From contig NZ_JAKNTA010000003.1 in assembly GCF_022288725.1 (NCBI RefSeq), forward strand, positions 190,972 through 254,971: 64,000 nucleotides of DNA, in the 5' to 3' direction. The position numbers and the translations under genes were made by a program. The notes below the pieces were generated by a model. The model was not told the DNA's origin, did no database searches, and saw only the letters and a program-made list of their open reading frames with translations. Positions 1-8,657 of this stretch are shown one piece after another; the stretch's first letter is position 1; every line of letters begins with the position of its first letter. Origin of the DNA: Kitasatospora sp. A2-31. Its GTDB lineage: Bacteria > Actinomycetota > Actinomycetes > Streptomycetales > Streptomycetaceae.

Positions 1-62
1 ACGGCGCGTCAGGGGAAGCACCGTCAGACCAAGCAGTCCGCCCGCCACAGGGAGCCCCACAG

Positions 63-848
63 GTGAGCCAGCCGGAAATGCAGCCCGAGGAGAGTGCCTG
101 GGGCAAGGAGATCGGCGAGGAGGACCCGCCCGCCGCGACCGTCGCGCGCCGGGCCTCCACCGGGCGCCGGGCCGATCTGAGCACCCGACAGTTCCCGCTC
201 GGGGACTGGGGCGAGCCCGCCGAGCGCTTGGAGGAGCTCTACCGCTGGTCCGAGGAGCGGGCGGTGGAGGCGATCGACTGGTACCGCCGGGACCGGGTCT
301 GGAAGCGCCGCTGGGCCCGCCTGCTGCGGTTCGGCGCGGCGGGCTTCGCGGTCGGCGGCGTCACCGCCCCGCTGGTGGACCTCACCGGTACCGTCGCCCA
401 CGCGACCAGCTGGGGCTACGTCGGCCTGTCGCTCGCCGCGGCCTGCTACGGCGCGGACCGGGTGTTCGGGCTGACCTCCGGCTGGATGCGGGACGTCTCC
501 ACCGCGCAGGCGCTGCAACGCCGGCTGGAGGCCTTCCAGTTCGACTGGGCGTCGGAGTGCGTGCGCGAGGTGCTCGGGCCCACCGAGGGCACGGCCGGCG
601 AGGCGGCCGAGCGCTGCCTCGGGGTGCTGCGGCGGTTCTGCGAGGACGTCTCGGACATGGTCCGCACGGAGACCTCGGAGTGGATGCTGGAGTTCCGCGC
701 CGGGATGACGCAGTTGCCCACCCAGGCGGCCGGCAGCTGGGGCGGGCGGAGCGAGACGGTCGGCGGGGCGCAGGTACGGGTCCTGCCGCCGCCGGGGACC
801 AGGCCCACCATGCCGCGCCAGCGGCCGCCGGAGGGCCCGCTGCGCTGA
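63..848 (+). CDS. SLATT-domain membrane protein
   Basis: A 261-residue protein with a GTG start and an AGGGAG ribosome binding site about 8 bases upstream. An acidic N-terminal stretch is followed by a helix rich in charged residues (WSEERAVEAIDWY, about 62-75). Two predicted membrane helices follow at about 87-108 and 117-137, and then a long helical cytoplasmic part (about 145-220). This layout fits the SLATT family, two-helix membrane effectors often associated with nucleotide-signalling systems; many actinobacterial copies stand alone. The C-terminus is Pro/Arg-rich and looks disordered. No cyclase, SMODS or SLOG partner lies downstream; the upstream side is outside the window. Family assignment is by overall layout and remembered similarity, so function is unproven. 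Confidence 0.7.
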   Translation: MSQPEMQPEESAWGKEIGEEDPPAATVARRASTGRRADLSTRQFPLGDWGEPAERLEELYRWSEERAVEAIDWYRRDRVWKRRWARLLRFGAAGFAVGGVTAPLVDLTGTVAHATSWGYVGLSLAAACYGADRVFGLTSGWMRDVSTAQALQRRLEAFQFDWASECVREVLGPTEGTAGEAAERCLGVLRRFCEDVSDMVRTETSEWMLEFRAGMTQLPTQAAGSWGGRSETVGGAQVRVLPPPGTRPTMPRQRPPEGPLR

Positions 849-867
849 GGCCCGCCCTGGGCGGGCC
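849..867. terminator. Hairpin after the SLATT gene
   Basis: GGCCCGCCC and GGGCGGGCC are separated by a single T, giving a strong stem directly after the stop codon at 848. It lies between the converging SLATT and 921-1568 genes and could serve both. Confidence 0.6.
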
Positions 868-920
868 CGTCGCCGCCGCCGGACCCGCCGCCGCACCACC
901 GGGGCGGGCACCCGGTCCGG

Positions 921-1568
921 TCAGGCGAAGACGATCATCGAGCCCTGGGTGACGCTGCGGGTGGCCGCCGCGTACAAGCCCGCCCAGGCGTGCCGTTCCC
1001 GGGCGAACGGGTGCAGGTCGTCCAGCGGCGGGCCGAACGGCTGCTCCAGGCCGGTCGGGCCGAGCGGCCGGGTCGGGCTCGGCGGGTTGAGCGGGTCGAT
1101 GCCCAGCGCCGGTGCCACGGCCTGCAGTTCGCGCAGCAGGCCGTAGCTGGAGCCGAGCGGGCCGCCCGAGGCGAGCAGCACGTCGTCGACCAGCGGCACC
1201 GCGAACTCGATCGGCACGTAGGCCCCGGCGTGGTCGAAGTGCCAGACCAGGTGCGACTGCTCGGCGTTGCTCTCGAACATCTCCAGCAGCTGCTCGTAGT
1301 CGCCGCCGAGTGCGTCCACCGGCGTGATGTCCAGGCCGGTCAGCCCCAACAGGTAGGCGCGGCGCAGGAAGTGCAGCGAGTCGTAGTCGAAGGCGGCTAT
1401 CGGCTCGACCGCCCCGCTCAGCCCGGGGACGTACTGGAAGACCGGCACCTCGGGCAGTCCGCGAGCGGTGAGCACGGTGTTGTAGAGCGCGAGGTCGTCC
1501 CGGAAGGGGTTCTCGGGGCTGTGGCTCAGGACGTCCACGAGCGGGACGAGCCAGAGGTCGCAGGCCAT
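921..1568 (-). CDS. Conserved hypothetical protein
   Basis: A 215-residue soluble protein beginning MACDLWLVPLVDVLSH. The ATG at 1568 has GGAGAGGAAG upstream; the reading frame stays open further upstream, but that part is Arg/Pro-rich and looks non-coding. There is no signal peptide or membrane segment. The N-terminal two thirds are rich in hydrophobic and acidic residues (for example EMFESNAEQSHLVWHFDHAGAY). A Pro-rich stretch (PLNPPSPTRPLGPTG) leads to the C-terminus. I recognise it as the kind of hypothetical protein conserved in streptomycetes but cannot name a family or function. It converges on the SLATT gene. Confidence 0.7.
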   Translation of the reverse strand: MACDLWLVPLVDVLSHSPENPFRDDLALYNTVLTARGLPEVPVFQYVPGLSGAVEPIAAFDYDSLHFLRRAYLLGLTGLDITPVDALGGDYEQLLEMFESNAEQSHLVWHFDHAGAYVPIEFAVPLVDDVLLASGGPLGSSYGLLRELQAVAPALGIDPLNPPSPTRPLGPTGLEQPFGPPLDDLHPFARERHAWAGLYAAATRSVTQGSMIVFA

Positions 1569-1748
1569 GGGCCGGCTCTTCCTCTCCGGGCGGCGGAGGT
1601 CGCTCGCGGGGCGAACGACGGATGGGCGGGTCGGGTCCGGAACGGTCGGTACGGGAACCGCGGGACGACGAGCGCCCACCCTACCGGCCCGGCGCGCGGT
1701 GCGGGTCGGGCCGCCCCTCGGGCGGCCGGCCGGCGCGGGGTCGGCCGG

Positions 1749-2780
1749 TCAGCGGCCGAAGCGGGTGAAGGCCACCGAGCGCGGCTGCGGTACCAGGCCC
1801 AGCCCCAGGCCGAGTTCGCGGCCGAGCTCCCGGCCCAGCTCGCGGTCCCGGAGACGGGCGCGGCCCGCGGTGGTGTCGGCGGAGTGCGGCGGCTCGGCGG
1901 GCCGGTCCGGGCCGCCGTTCCCGCCGGCGCCCTCAGCGCCGCTCCCGGCCGTCGGCCCGGCGGCGCCCGCCGCGGGCCCGTCCGGCCCGGCGCCGTCCGC
2001 CCCGGGCCCGTCCGGCCTGCTCTCCGGAGCCGGCTCCGCCGGGCCGAGCCCGGCGGTGAGCAGCGGCAGCACGCCCACCGACTCAAGCGGCCGGCCGGTC
2101 AGCTCCGCGAGCAGCCGGACGGTGAACAGGTTGTACTCGCAGATGATCCGGTACGCGCCCGGCAGGTCCCGCGCGGCGATCGCGTCGACCAGGTCGAGGT
2201 GGCGGTCCCAGCAGACCCCGTCCAGCCTCGGCATCCCGCGCAGGTAGGGCGCGGCGAACATCCAGGACTGCACTCGCAGCCAGTCCAGGTAGTCGCCGAT
2301 CCGGCGGTTGCCGAGCAAGGCGGCCACCTCCTGCCAGAACCGGCGGTCGCAGCCCACCATCACGTCCAGGTTTCCCGACCGGGCGGCCCGGACGGCCGCG
2401 TCCGCCCGCCGCCGCAGCGAGGGCAGCCGGGCGTCGGTGTCCGAGGACTCCGGGCGCAGCGCGAGCTGGCGGACGTAGCTGTCGGTGAGCAGCACCCGGG
2501 CCTCGAAGATCTCCACGAAGTCGTCCCAGCCGAGTTCGGGCACGGTGAACCCGCGGTGGTGCTCGGTCCGGAGCAGCCCCTGCGCGCCCAGGTCGACCAG
2601 GGCCTCGCGGGCCGGCGTCGCCGAGACGCCGTACAGGTCGGCGATCTCCTTGACGGTGAAGTTCCGCCCGGCCGCCAGCCGGCCGGCCATCATCTCCTCG
2701 CGCAGCGCGCCCGCGATCTGCTCGCGGAGGCTGTTGCGGTGGATCACGGGGCGGGTGTCGCCTGCGCCGGTGCCGGACAT
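1749..2780 (-). CDS. GntR-family transcriptional regulator (FCD type)
   Basis: A 343-residue regulator. The ATG at 2780 follows a good GAGGAGGT site. Residues about 15-85 form a winged helix-turn-helix (KEIADLYGVSATPAREAL recognition region). Residues about 90-225 resemble the helical FCD ligand-binding domain. FCD domains usually carry metal-binding histidines; here the usual D..FH position reads DRRFWQEV and the last His position reads ICEYN, so metal binding may be lost. The remaining ~115 residues are a Pro/Ala/Gly-rich tail ending in three RELG repeats and a GLGLGL run, which is unusual for the family. A small inverted repeat at 2862-2877 upstream may be its operator. Confidence 0.85.
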   Translation of the reverse strand: MSGTGAGDTRPVIHRNSLREQIAGALREEMMAGRLAAGRNFTVKEIADLYGVSATPAREALVDLGAQGLLRTEHHRGFTVPELGWDDFVEIFEARVLLTDSYVRQLALRPESSDTDARLPSLRRRADAAVRAARSGNLDVMVGCDRRFWQEVAALLGNRRIGDYLDWLRVQSWMFAAPYLRGMPRLDGVCWDRHLDLVDAIAARDLPGAYRIICEYNLFTVRLLAELTGRPLESVGVLPLLTAGLGPAEPAPESRPDGPGADGAGPDGPAAGAAGPTAGSGAEGAGGNGGPDRPAEPPHSADTTAGRARLRDRELGRELGRELGLGLGLVPQPRSVAFTRFGR

Positions 2781-2861
2781 GCGCGCGACCTCCTCGGGCG
2801 GGCTCTACGACCGGCCCCGGGGCGGACCGGCAGGTGAAGGGCGGGGAACACGACGAACGCT

Positions 2862-2877
2862 CATCTTCTCAAAGATG
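2862..2877. promoter_or_regulatory. Candidate operator upstream of the GntR gene
   Basis: CATCTT and AAGATG flank a CTCA spacer, a perfect inverted repeat in an otherwise GC-rich spacer about 82 bases upstream of the regulator start. GntR proteins commonly bind short palindromes in their own promoters, so autoregulation is inferred. Confidence 0.4.
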
Positions 2878-2974
2878 CCGCCGGACCGCCGCGGCCCGCG
2901 TCACCCGGCCCCGGGCACCACCGCGGGTCGCCCGGCGCCCGCCGCCGCGACCGGGCGCCGCCGGGCGAGGCCGG

Positions 2975-3772
2975 TCACCGCTGGACCGGGGCCGGGATCC
3001 CCAGCAGCCGGTCCCGGTGGACCGGGAAGTCGGCGCGGGCCTTGGCCACCTCGGCCGGGTCGAACTCGACCGCGAGCACCTCCTCGCCGTCGCCCGCCTC
3101 GGCCAGCACCCGGCCCCACGGGTCCACCACGATGCTGTGCCCGGCCTGCTCCACGCCGCCGTGCGTCCCCGCCGTGTTGCAGGCCAGGACGAACGCCTGC
3201 TCCTCGACCGCGCGGGCCCGGGCCAGCAGCGTCCAGTGCTCGCGCCGCCGCGCCGGCCAGGCGGCCGGGACCACCAGCAGCTGGGCCCCGGCGTCCAGCA
3301 GCGCCCGGAACAGCTCCGGGAACCGCAGGTCGTAGCAGGTGGCCAGGCCCAGCGTGGCGAAGTCGGTGGCGGCGGTCACGATCTCCTGGCCGGCCCCCAT
3401 CACCACCGCCTCGCCGCTGTCGAAGCCGAAGCGGTGGATCTTGCGGTAGGTGTGCACCAGCTCGCCGTCCGGGGCGAACAGCAGCGAGGTGTTGTAGATC
3501 GGCCCGTCGGGGTCGCGCTCGACGATCGAACCCGCGTGCAGCCAGACCCCGGCCGCCTTGGCGGCCGCCGCCATCACGTCGGAGGTCGGCCCGTCCAGCG
3601 CCTCGGCACCGTCCGACCAGAGGTCGTACGCGAATCCGCCCAGCGGCCACAGCTCCGGGAGAACGACCAGGTCGGCGCCCTGCTGGGCGCGGACCAGGGC
3701 GGCCGCCCTCGCCCGCCGCTCGGCGGGCGGCTCGGCGTCGGAGACCGCGAGTTGGATCAATGAAGCGCGCAC
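2975..3772 (-). CDS. Carbon-nitrogen hydrolase (nitrilase superfamily)
   Basis: About 265 residues from the GTG at 3772 (protein start VRASLIQLAVSD, the usual beginning of this family). In-frame GTG codons at 3787 and 3820 would add up to 16 residues, and none has a strong ribosome binding site. All three catalytic residues of the amidase/nitrilase fold are present: Glu40 (VVLPELW), Lys111 (TYRKIHRF) and Cys146 (TCYDLRFPE). It is predicted to be a cytoplasmic omega-amidase-like or carbon-nitrogen hydrolase; the substrate is unknown. It is divergent from the mycothiol-isomerase-like gene at 3945, with which it shares a 172-base spacer. Confidence 0.87.
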   Translation of the reverse strand: MRASLIQLAVSDAEPPAERRARAAALVRAQQGADLVVLPELWPLGGFAYDLWSDGAEALDGPTSDVMAAAAKAAGVWLHAGSIVERDPDGPIYNTSLLFAPDGELVHTYRKIHRFGFDSGEAVVMGAGQEIVTAATDFATLGLATCYDLRFPELFRALLDAGAQLLVVPAAWPARRREHWTLLARARAVEEQAFVLACNTAGTHGGVEQAGHSIVVDPWGRVLAEAGDGEEVLAVEFDPAEVAKARADFPVHRDRLLGIPAPVQR

Positions 3773-3944
3773 AGTACCACCGTCCACGGCAAGAGTCCTA
3801 CGATCGTCACCCGAAAGCACTGCCCTGCTCTCACCCGGCAGCGTAACGTGCGGTTAGCGTGCGCGCCCGGAAGCCGGGCAACCCGCCCGGTGCAGGAGCC
3901 AGGGCGCACGTGGCAAGGCAGCTGACGGAGGGCCGGAGATTCCC

Positions 3945-4766
3945 GTGACGGACAACCAGACCGTGCAGGCTTACACCGATGCGTGGACGCAGTCCATCGA
4001 ATCGATATCGGAACTGGTGGCCCCCCTCCCGGAGGACTCCTGGAACCGGGCCACCGAGTGCCCCGGCTGGTCCGTCCGGGACGTCGTCTCCCACGTCATC
4101 GCGATCGAGTCCGAGCTGCTCGGCGACCCGCGCCCGATCCACTCGCTCCCCCGCGACCTGCGCCACGTCACCACCGAGTTCGCCCGCTACATCGAGCTGC
4201 CGGTCGACAAGCGCCGCTGCCACACCTCGGTGGAGCTGGTGGGCGAGCTGGAGTACACAGTGATCCGTCGCTCGCGCGCCCTGCGGAACGCGAAGCACAC
4301 CCCCACCGAGCAGGTCCGCTGGCCCGCCGGACCGCACAGCTGCGAGCTGCCGTACCACGAGCTGCTGCGCCGCCGGGCGTTCGACGTCTGGGTGCACGAA
4401 CAGGACCTCCGGCGCGCCCTCGGGACGCCCGGCAACCTGGACTCCCCGGGCGCGCTGGTCACCCGGGACGTCCTGCTGGAGCTGCTGCCCAAGGCGGTCG
4501 CGCACCGGGCCGGGGCCCCGGCCGGGACGGCGCTGGTCGTGGACGTCACCGGCCCGGTGGAGTTCCTGCGCACCGTCCGGGTGGACGCGGGCGGCCGCGG
4601 CACGGTCGACGAGTCGATCAGCCTCGCCCCCGACGTCCAGCTCACCCTCGACTGGGAGACCTACGTCCGTCTCGCCTGCGGCCGCGGCCGCCCGGGCCCG
4701 GTGACCGTCGAGGGCGACCAGGAGCTCGCCTCCCGCATCCTGGCGAACTTCTCCGTCACGCTGTAG
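3945..4766 (+). CDS. Maleylpyruvate isomerase family mycothiol-dependent protein
   Basis: A 273-residue cytoplasmic protein with a GTG start preceded by GGAGGGCCGGAG. The N-terminal DinB-like four-helix bundle carries the family hallmarks ATECPGWSVRDVVSHV (His50) and RAFDVWVHEQDLRRALG (Asp147, His151), the places where the family binds metal. The C-terminal ~100 residues form the small alpha/beta domain usual in actinobacterial members. Relatives use mycothiol as cofactor in isomerase or S-transfer reactions. The actual substrate is unknown; the neighbouring amidase gives no pathway clue. Confidence 0.85.
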   Translation: MTDNQTVQAYTDAWTQSIESISELVAPLPEDSWNRATECPGWSVRDVVSHVIAIESELLGDPRPIHSLPRDLRHVTTEFARYIELPVDKRRCHTSVELVGELEYTVIRRSRALRNAKHTPTEQVRWPAGPHSCELPYHELLRRRAFDVWVHEQDLRRALGTPGNLDSPGALVTRDVLLELLPKAVAHRAGAPAGTALVVDVTGPVEFLRTVRVDAGGRGTVDESISLAPDVQLTLDWETYVRLACGRGRPGPVTVEGDQELASRILANFSVTL

Positions 4767-4783
4767 CCCCGCCCCGGCGTCAC

Positions 4784-4819
4784 CCACCCGGCGTACACGC
4801 ACCACCGCACGCCGGGTGG
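4784..4819. terminator. Hairpin after the isomerase-family gene
   Basis: Perfect 11-base arms (CCACCCGGCGT and ACGCCGGGTGG) separated by a 14-base loop, 17 bases after the stop codon. Confidence 0.6.
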
Positions 4820-4925
4820 CACGCTTCGCGCTCCCGTGCGTCAGCTTGGCACCAGCACCTCACCCGTTCGACCTCGTTGTTCCGGGCAGACCGAGTGTCA
4901 CCCGGAAGAAGGAGGGACGTCCCCG

Positions 4926-5765
4926 ATGGGCGACGAACAGGAACAGCAGGAACGGATGGTGCTGGTGCGCTCCAGCTTCCCGGTCACGGGGCAGCCGATC
5001 AGGGTGGTGATGATCGACGGGAAGCCGTGGTTCGTCACGGCGGACGTGTGCCGGGTGCTCGGCCGGCTCAACCCGAGCCGCGTTCGCCAGGTGCTCGGCG
5101 ACGCGCAGACCCGGGTCATCAACTCCCGCTCGATTACCCTAACCGCCGGGAAGGTTAATCACGTTTCCGCAGGTGGGAAACCCTACGAGCGCGGGAACCC
5201 GATGCTCAACGTGATCAGCGAGGCCGGCCTCTACACACTGATCATGCGGTCGAACAAGCCCAACGCCCGCCCCTTCCAGGAGTGGGTCACACAGGATCTC
5301 CTCCCCTCCGTCCGCCGCGGGGACACCGACGTCCCCACCCAGCAGCGGCGGATGGCGGAGACCCTGACCGACGCGATCGGCCAGCAGGTCCGGATCGTCG
5401 CGCGGATCGACCACGAGGACTGGCCGGGGGTGACCATCCACTCCGACGGGACGGTGCACTGCCGGCACGGCGAGATGGTCTTCCAGGTGCCCGACCGGGA
5501 GGAGGACAGCGGGCCGCCGTTCGGCGGCTACTACTCCTGCCCGGCGGTGGAGCGGGTCGGCATCCGGGGCAGCCGCGTCCTCCCCGGCTGTCCGAAGCTG
5601 AGGCTGGTCGACCTGATCCGGCTGCGCCGTGCGGCACGCCCGGAACCCGTCGCAGAGCCGGCGCCGCCGCCCGACCGGGGACTCGTGTACGCGGACCTGC
5701 ACGGCGCCCGGATCTACGGGTCGCCCCCGCAGATCGCCGAGCTGATGCGCGCGTACGGGGGCTGA
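4926..5765 (+). CDS. BRO N-terminal domain protein (phage antirepressor-like)
   Basis: 279 residues from the ATG at 4926, which has an AAGGAGG site; the frame is open further upstream but without coding character. Residues about 15-130 match the BRO-N domain of phage and viral antirepressors (PWFVTADVCRVLGRLN, then VISEAGLYTLIMRSNKP and FQEWVTQDLLPSVR). The C-terminal half is not recognised; Cys179, His181, Cys205 and Cys222 could bind metal. Codons around 5131-5175 (ATT, CTA, GTT, AAT) are AT-rich compared with the surroundings. Streptomycetes often carry stand-alone BRO genes, so it need not be a prophage remnant; no other phage genes are near. Confidence 0.8.
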   Translation: MGDEQEQQERMVLVRSSFPVTGQPIRVVMIDGKPWFVTADVCRVLGRLNPSRVRQVLGDAQTRVINSRSITLTAGKVNHVSAGGKPYERGNPMLNVISEAGLYTLIMRSNKPNARPFQEWVTQDLLPSVRRGDTDVPTQQRRMAETLTDAIGQQVRIVARIDHEDWPGVTIHSDGTVHCRHGEMVFQVPDREEDSGPPFGGYYSCPAVERVGIRGSRVLPGCPKLRLVDLIRLRRAARPEPVAEPAPPPDRGLVYADLHGARIYGSPPQIAELMRAYGG

Positions 5766-5774
5766 TGCCCTCGG

Positions 5775-5801
5775 GTGACCCTCACTTCCGGTGAGGGTCA
5801 C
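5775..5801. terminator. Bidirectional terminator
   Basis: Perfect 11-base stem (GTGACCCTCAC / GTGAGGGTCAC) with a TTCCG loop, lying between the convergent BRO and MFS genes. Confidence 0.75.
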
Positions 5802-5824
5802 ACCGTTTCGCCTGGTCGGAAACC

Positions 5825-7171
5825 CTACGGGCCGGCTGCGGCGACCTTCTTCCGCAGGCGGAGGATCATCAGCGTGCCGACCGCCATGGGCACGTACTGC
5901 CAGCAGAAGGCCCAGCGGAAGGCCTCCGCGGTGTAGCCGGCGGCGCCGGCCGGGGTGAGGGCGTCGAGGAGGACGCCGATCCCGAAGAGGGTCACCATCG
6001 TGCCGATGAAACCGCCCATGTTGACGATGCCGGAGGCGGTGCCGAGGCGCTCGACCGGGTTGAGGGCGCGGGCGTAGTCGAGACCCACCAGCGAGGCCGG
6101 CCCGTTGGTGCCCATCACCAGGATGATCCCGACCACCAGCCAGAGCGGCGGACGGCCGCCGGGCCAGGCGAGGACGACCGCCCAGCCGGCCGCGGTGGCG
6201 GCGATCACGGTGAGGACGATCGGCATCCGGGCCCGGGCGGTCCGGGAGAGCAGCCGGCCGAAGAGCAGGCCGAAGGACATGTTGGCGAGCACCAGCAGGG
6301 TGAGCAGCCCGCCCGCCCCGGCCCGCGACAGGCCCTGGGCCTCCACCAGGTAGGGCAGGCCCCAGAGCAGGCCGAAGGCGTTGCCGGGGAACTGGGTGGT
6401 GAAGTGCACCCAGAGCCCGAGGCGGGTGCCGGGCTCGCGCCAGGCCTCCCGCACCTGCCGGCCGACGGCCAGCCGGGGCGCGGCCGCGACCGGGGCGACG
6501 GGCGCGCCCGCCGGGGCCTCCCGGAGGAAGAGCGCGACCAGGGCGAAGACCCCGGCGCCGAGCAGGGCGATCGCGGTGAAGGTCGGCGTCCAGCCCTCGC
6601 TGTGCAGCGCCTGGGCGAGCACCACCGTGGTGACCAGGTTGCCGCCCATCCCGGCGAGGCCGGTCAGCTGCGCGACGAGCGGGTTCCTGGCGGCCGGGAA
6701 CCAGCGCGCGGCGATCCGCAGCACGCTGATGAAGGTCATCGCGTCGCCGCAGCCCAGCACCGCCCGGGAGGCCAGCGCGGGGGCGAACGCGGCGGAGAAG
6801 GCGAAGGCGAGCTGCCCGGCGCTGAGCAGCACGACGCCGAGCAGCAGCACCCGGCGGGGGCCGAAGCGGTCGACCAGCAGGCCCACCGGGATCTGCATGG
6901 CCGCGTAGACCAGCACCTGGAGGATCGAGAAGGTGGAGAGCGCGGACGCCCCGATGCCGAAGCGGTCGGCGGCGTCGAGGCCGGCCACGCCGAGGCTGGT
7001 CCGGTGGATGACGGCGAGCACGTAGACATTGGCGCCGATGGCCCAGGCCAGCCAGGCGGCGCGGCCGCCGGGCGGCGGGGCGACCGCGGCGGCCCGGGGG
7101 GCGGGCTCGGCGGTGGAACGGGGAGCGGATGCGGACAGGGGACGGGCTGAACGGGCGGGCTCCACGGGCAT
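5825..7171 (-). CDS. MFS transporter
   Basis: A 448-residue membrane protein of about 12 helices with two six-helix halves separated by the basic loop near APRLAVGRQVREAW. The first hydrophobic segment starts at ~30 (AAWLAWAIGANVYVLAVIHRTSLGVAG). The conserved MFS loop between helices 2 and 3 appears as VGLLVDRFGPRRVLLLG. The pattern is like ACS/sugar-phosphate-family permeases, but the substrate cannot be told. It is cytoplasmic-membrane located, transcribed alone, and ends at the shared terminator with the BRO gene. Confidence 0.87.
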   Translation of the reverse strand: MPVEPARSARPLSASAPRSTAEPAPRAAAVAPPPGGRAAWLAWAIGANVYVLAVIHRTSLGVAGLDAADRFGIGASALSTFSILQVLVYAAMQIPVGLLVDRFGPRRVLLLGVVLLSAGQLAFAFSAAFAPALASRAVLGCGDAMTFISVLRIAARWFPAARNPLVAQLTGLAGMGGNLVTTVVLAQALHSEGWTPTFTAIALLGAGVFALVALFLREAPAGAPVAPVAAAPRLAVGRQVREAWREPGTRLGLWVHFTTQFPGNAFGLLWGLPYLVEAQGLSRAGAGGLLTLLVLANMSFGLLFGRLLSRTARARMPIVLTVIAATAAGWAVVLAWPGGRPPLWLVVGIILVMGTNGPASLVGLDYARALNPVERLGTASGIVNMGGFIGTMVTLFGIGVLLDALTPAGAAGYTAEAFRWAFCWQYVPMAVGTLMILRLRKKVAAAGP

Positions 7172-7242
7172 AGTGACCCCAGACTAGTCATCCCATGATT
7201 GGACGCCTAGAGCGGGGCTGCACGGGTCGGGCACGAAGCACC

Positions 7243-8475
7243 TCAGCCGGTCACCGTCCAGGAGACCGACCTGGTCATGTAGCGGTCGCGGAAGGCCTCG
7301 TCCCGGACCCAGTCGGTGGTGTCCCGGACGGTGGCCGTGACGGTGGCGCCGTGCCCGGCGGGCAGGTTGAGCTGAGCGGTGTCGAGCCAGCTGCGGTCCG
7401 CCGCCTGCGGCTCCACCGGGACGCCGTCCACCGTCCAGTCGACCTTGAGCTGCCGCGCGCCGGCCAGCGGCAGCGGGCGGACCTCCAGGCGGGGCCGGCC
7501 GGACACCTCGCCGGGGGCGGGCACCGGGGCGTCGGTGGGCCGGACCCGGCGGTAGAGCTCCTCGATGATCGCCTCCCGGGAGGGCAGGTTGTACGAGCCG
7601 CCGAGGGTGCGCATGACCGAGTCCTGGGTGGGCCGGTAGATCCCGTTCGCACTCCGGTAGGCGCCGATCGTCCCGCCGCCGTCCGGGGACTCCGCGCCGA
7701 GCCAGCGCCACCACTTGTTCTGCTTGCGGCGCATCTCGTCGGCGTTCTCGGTGGAGAGGTTGGGGTAGTCGGCGTCGTCCGGGGCGCTGTCGTACTCGTC
7801 GCCGAGGTCGCCCACGGTGTGCCCTATCTCGTGCTGGATGATCCGCCCGGCGTCCGGGCTGCCCCCGGCCAGGGTGGTGACGCCGGTGCCGCCCGCACCG
7901 CCGTACTCGGTCGAGTTGGCCAGCGCGATCAGGTACTGCGGGCCGTCCCCGTCGCCGGCGAAGCGGGCGGTGGCGGACTCGTCGGCGCACAGCAGCCGCG
8001 CGGTGCCCTCGCACCAGAAGTGCATCCCGAGCGGGGTGTCCGGGTGGCGGCCCCGGCTCTCGGTCTCGGCGATGCCGGACACCGGGGAGACCACCTCGAC
8101 CCGCCTTATGTTGAAGAAGCCCTGGTAGCTGCGGAACGGCTCGATCTCCATCAGCGCCCGCCAGGCCCGATCGGCCTGCTGGCGGAAGAGGTCCTGCTCG
8201 TCGGCGGTGTAACCGTCGCCGAGCAGGACCAGGGTGATGCGATTGGCCGGGTCGCCGGTCCGCCTTATGTCGACGGTCGGGGCGGCGCCGTCGGCGCGCA
8301 GGTCGGCGTGTTGGGCGGTGTGCGGCGGCACCGCCCGGTCGGCGGGGGCGCCGGGGCCGATCACGCCGAACGGCGAGGGGCCGGCCAGCTCCAGGGCGGC
8401 CGGCAGTACGGCGGTGGACACCAGCACGAGCGCGGCCAGACTCCGGACGAGACGGCCAGGGTTGCCAGGCGGCAT
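7243..8475 (-). CDS. Secreted M64-family metallopeptidase
   Basis: 410 residues with a basic start and a hydrophobic signal segment (about 7-31), so predicted exported. The peptidase M64 zinc site is clear: HEIGHTVGDLGDEYD, with His215, Glu216 and His219 and the downstream Asp/Glu cluster as further ligand candidates. An upstream conserved segment, ITLVLLGDGYTADE, and the FFNIRRVEVVSPVSG strand are also typical. The family includes the Clostridium IgA peptidase; streptomycete members are probably general secreted proteases. The C-terminal ~90 residues look like a beta-sandwich accessory domain. GAGGACG precedes the ATG. Confidence 0.88.
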   Translation of the reverse strand: MPPGNPGRLVRSLAALVLVSTAVLPAALELAGPSPFGVIGPGAPADRAVPPHTAQHADLRADGAAPTVDIRRTGDPANRITLVLLGDGYTADEQDLFRQQADRAWRALMEIEPFRSYQGFFNIRRVEVVSPVSGIAETESRGRHPDTPLGMHFWCEGTARLLCADESATARFAGDGDGPQYLIALANSTEYGGAGGTGVTTLAGGSPDAGRIIQHEIGHTVGDLGDEYDSAPDDADYPNLSTENADEMRRKQNKWWRWLGAESPDGGGTIGAYRSANGIYRPTQDSVMRTLGGSYNLPSREAIIEELYRRVRPTDAPVPAPGEVSGRPRLEVRPLPLAGARQLKVDWTVDGVPVEPQAADRSWLDTAQLNLPAGHGATVTATVRDTTDWVRDEAFRDRYMTRSVSWTVTG

Positions 8476-8657
8476 ACGGGTGCGTCCTCGGGGATCCGGT
8501 CACCCGGCGTCGCCCGGGTGGTGGACGCGAAGACGTACCCGGCCCGGCGCGCCTCCCCTCCGGTCCGGCGAAAAAGTCACCGACCTGGCCGAACAACAAG
8601 GATCACCCCGGTCATACCGATGAGTCCGACCACGTGGACCGCTCACGGACCGTGACC

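Noticed and set aside
63..5765. SLATT and BRO genes as a defence island
   Set aside because: They are separated by ordinary metabolic genes, and no nuclease, helicase, cyclase or phage genes are present.
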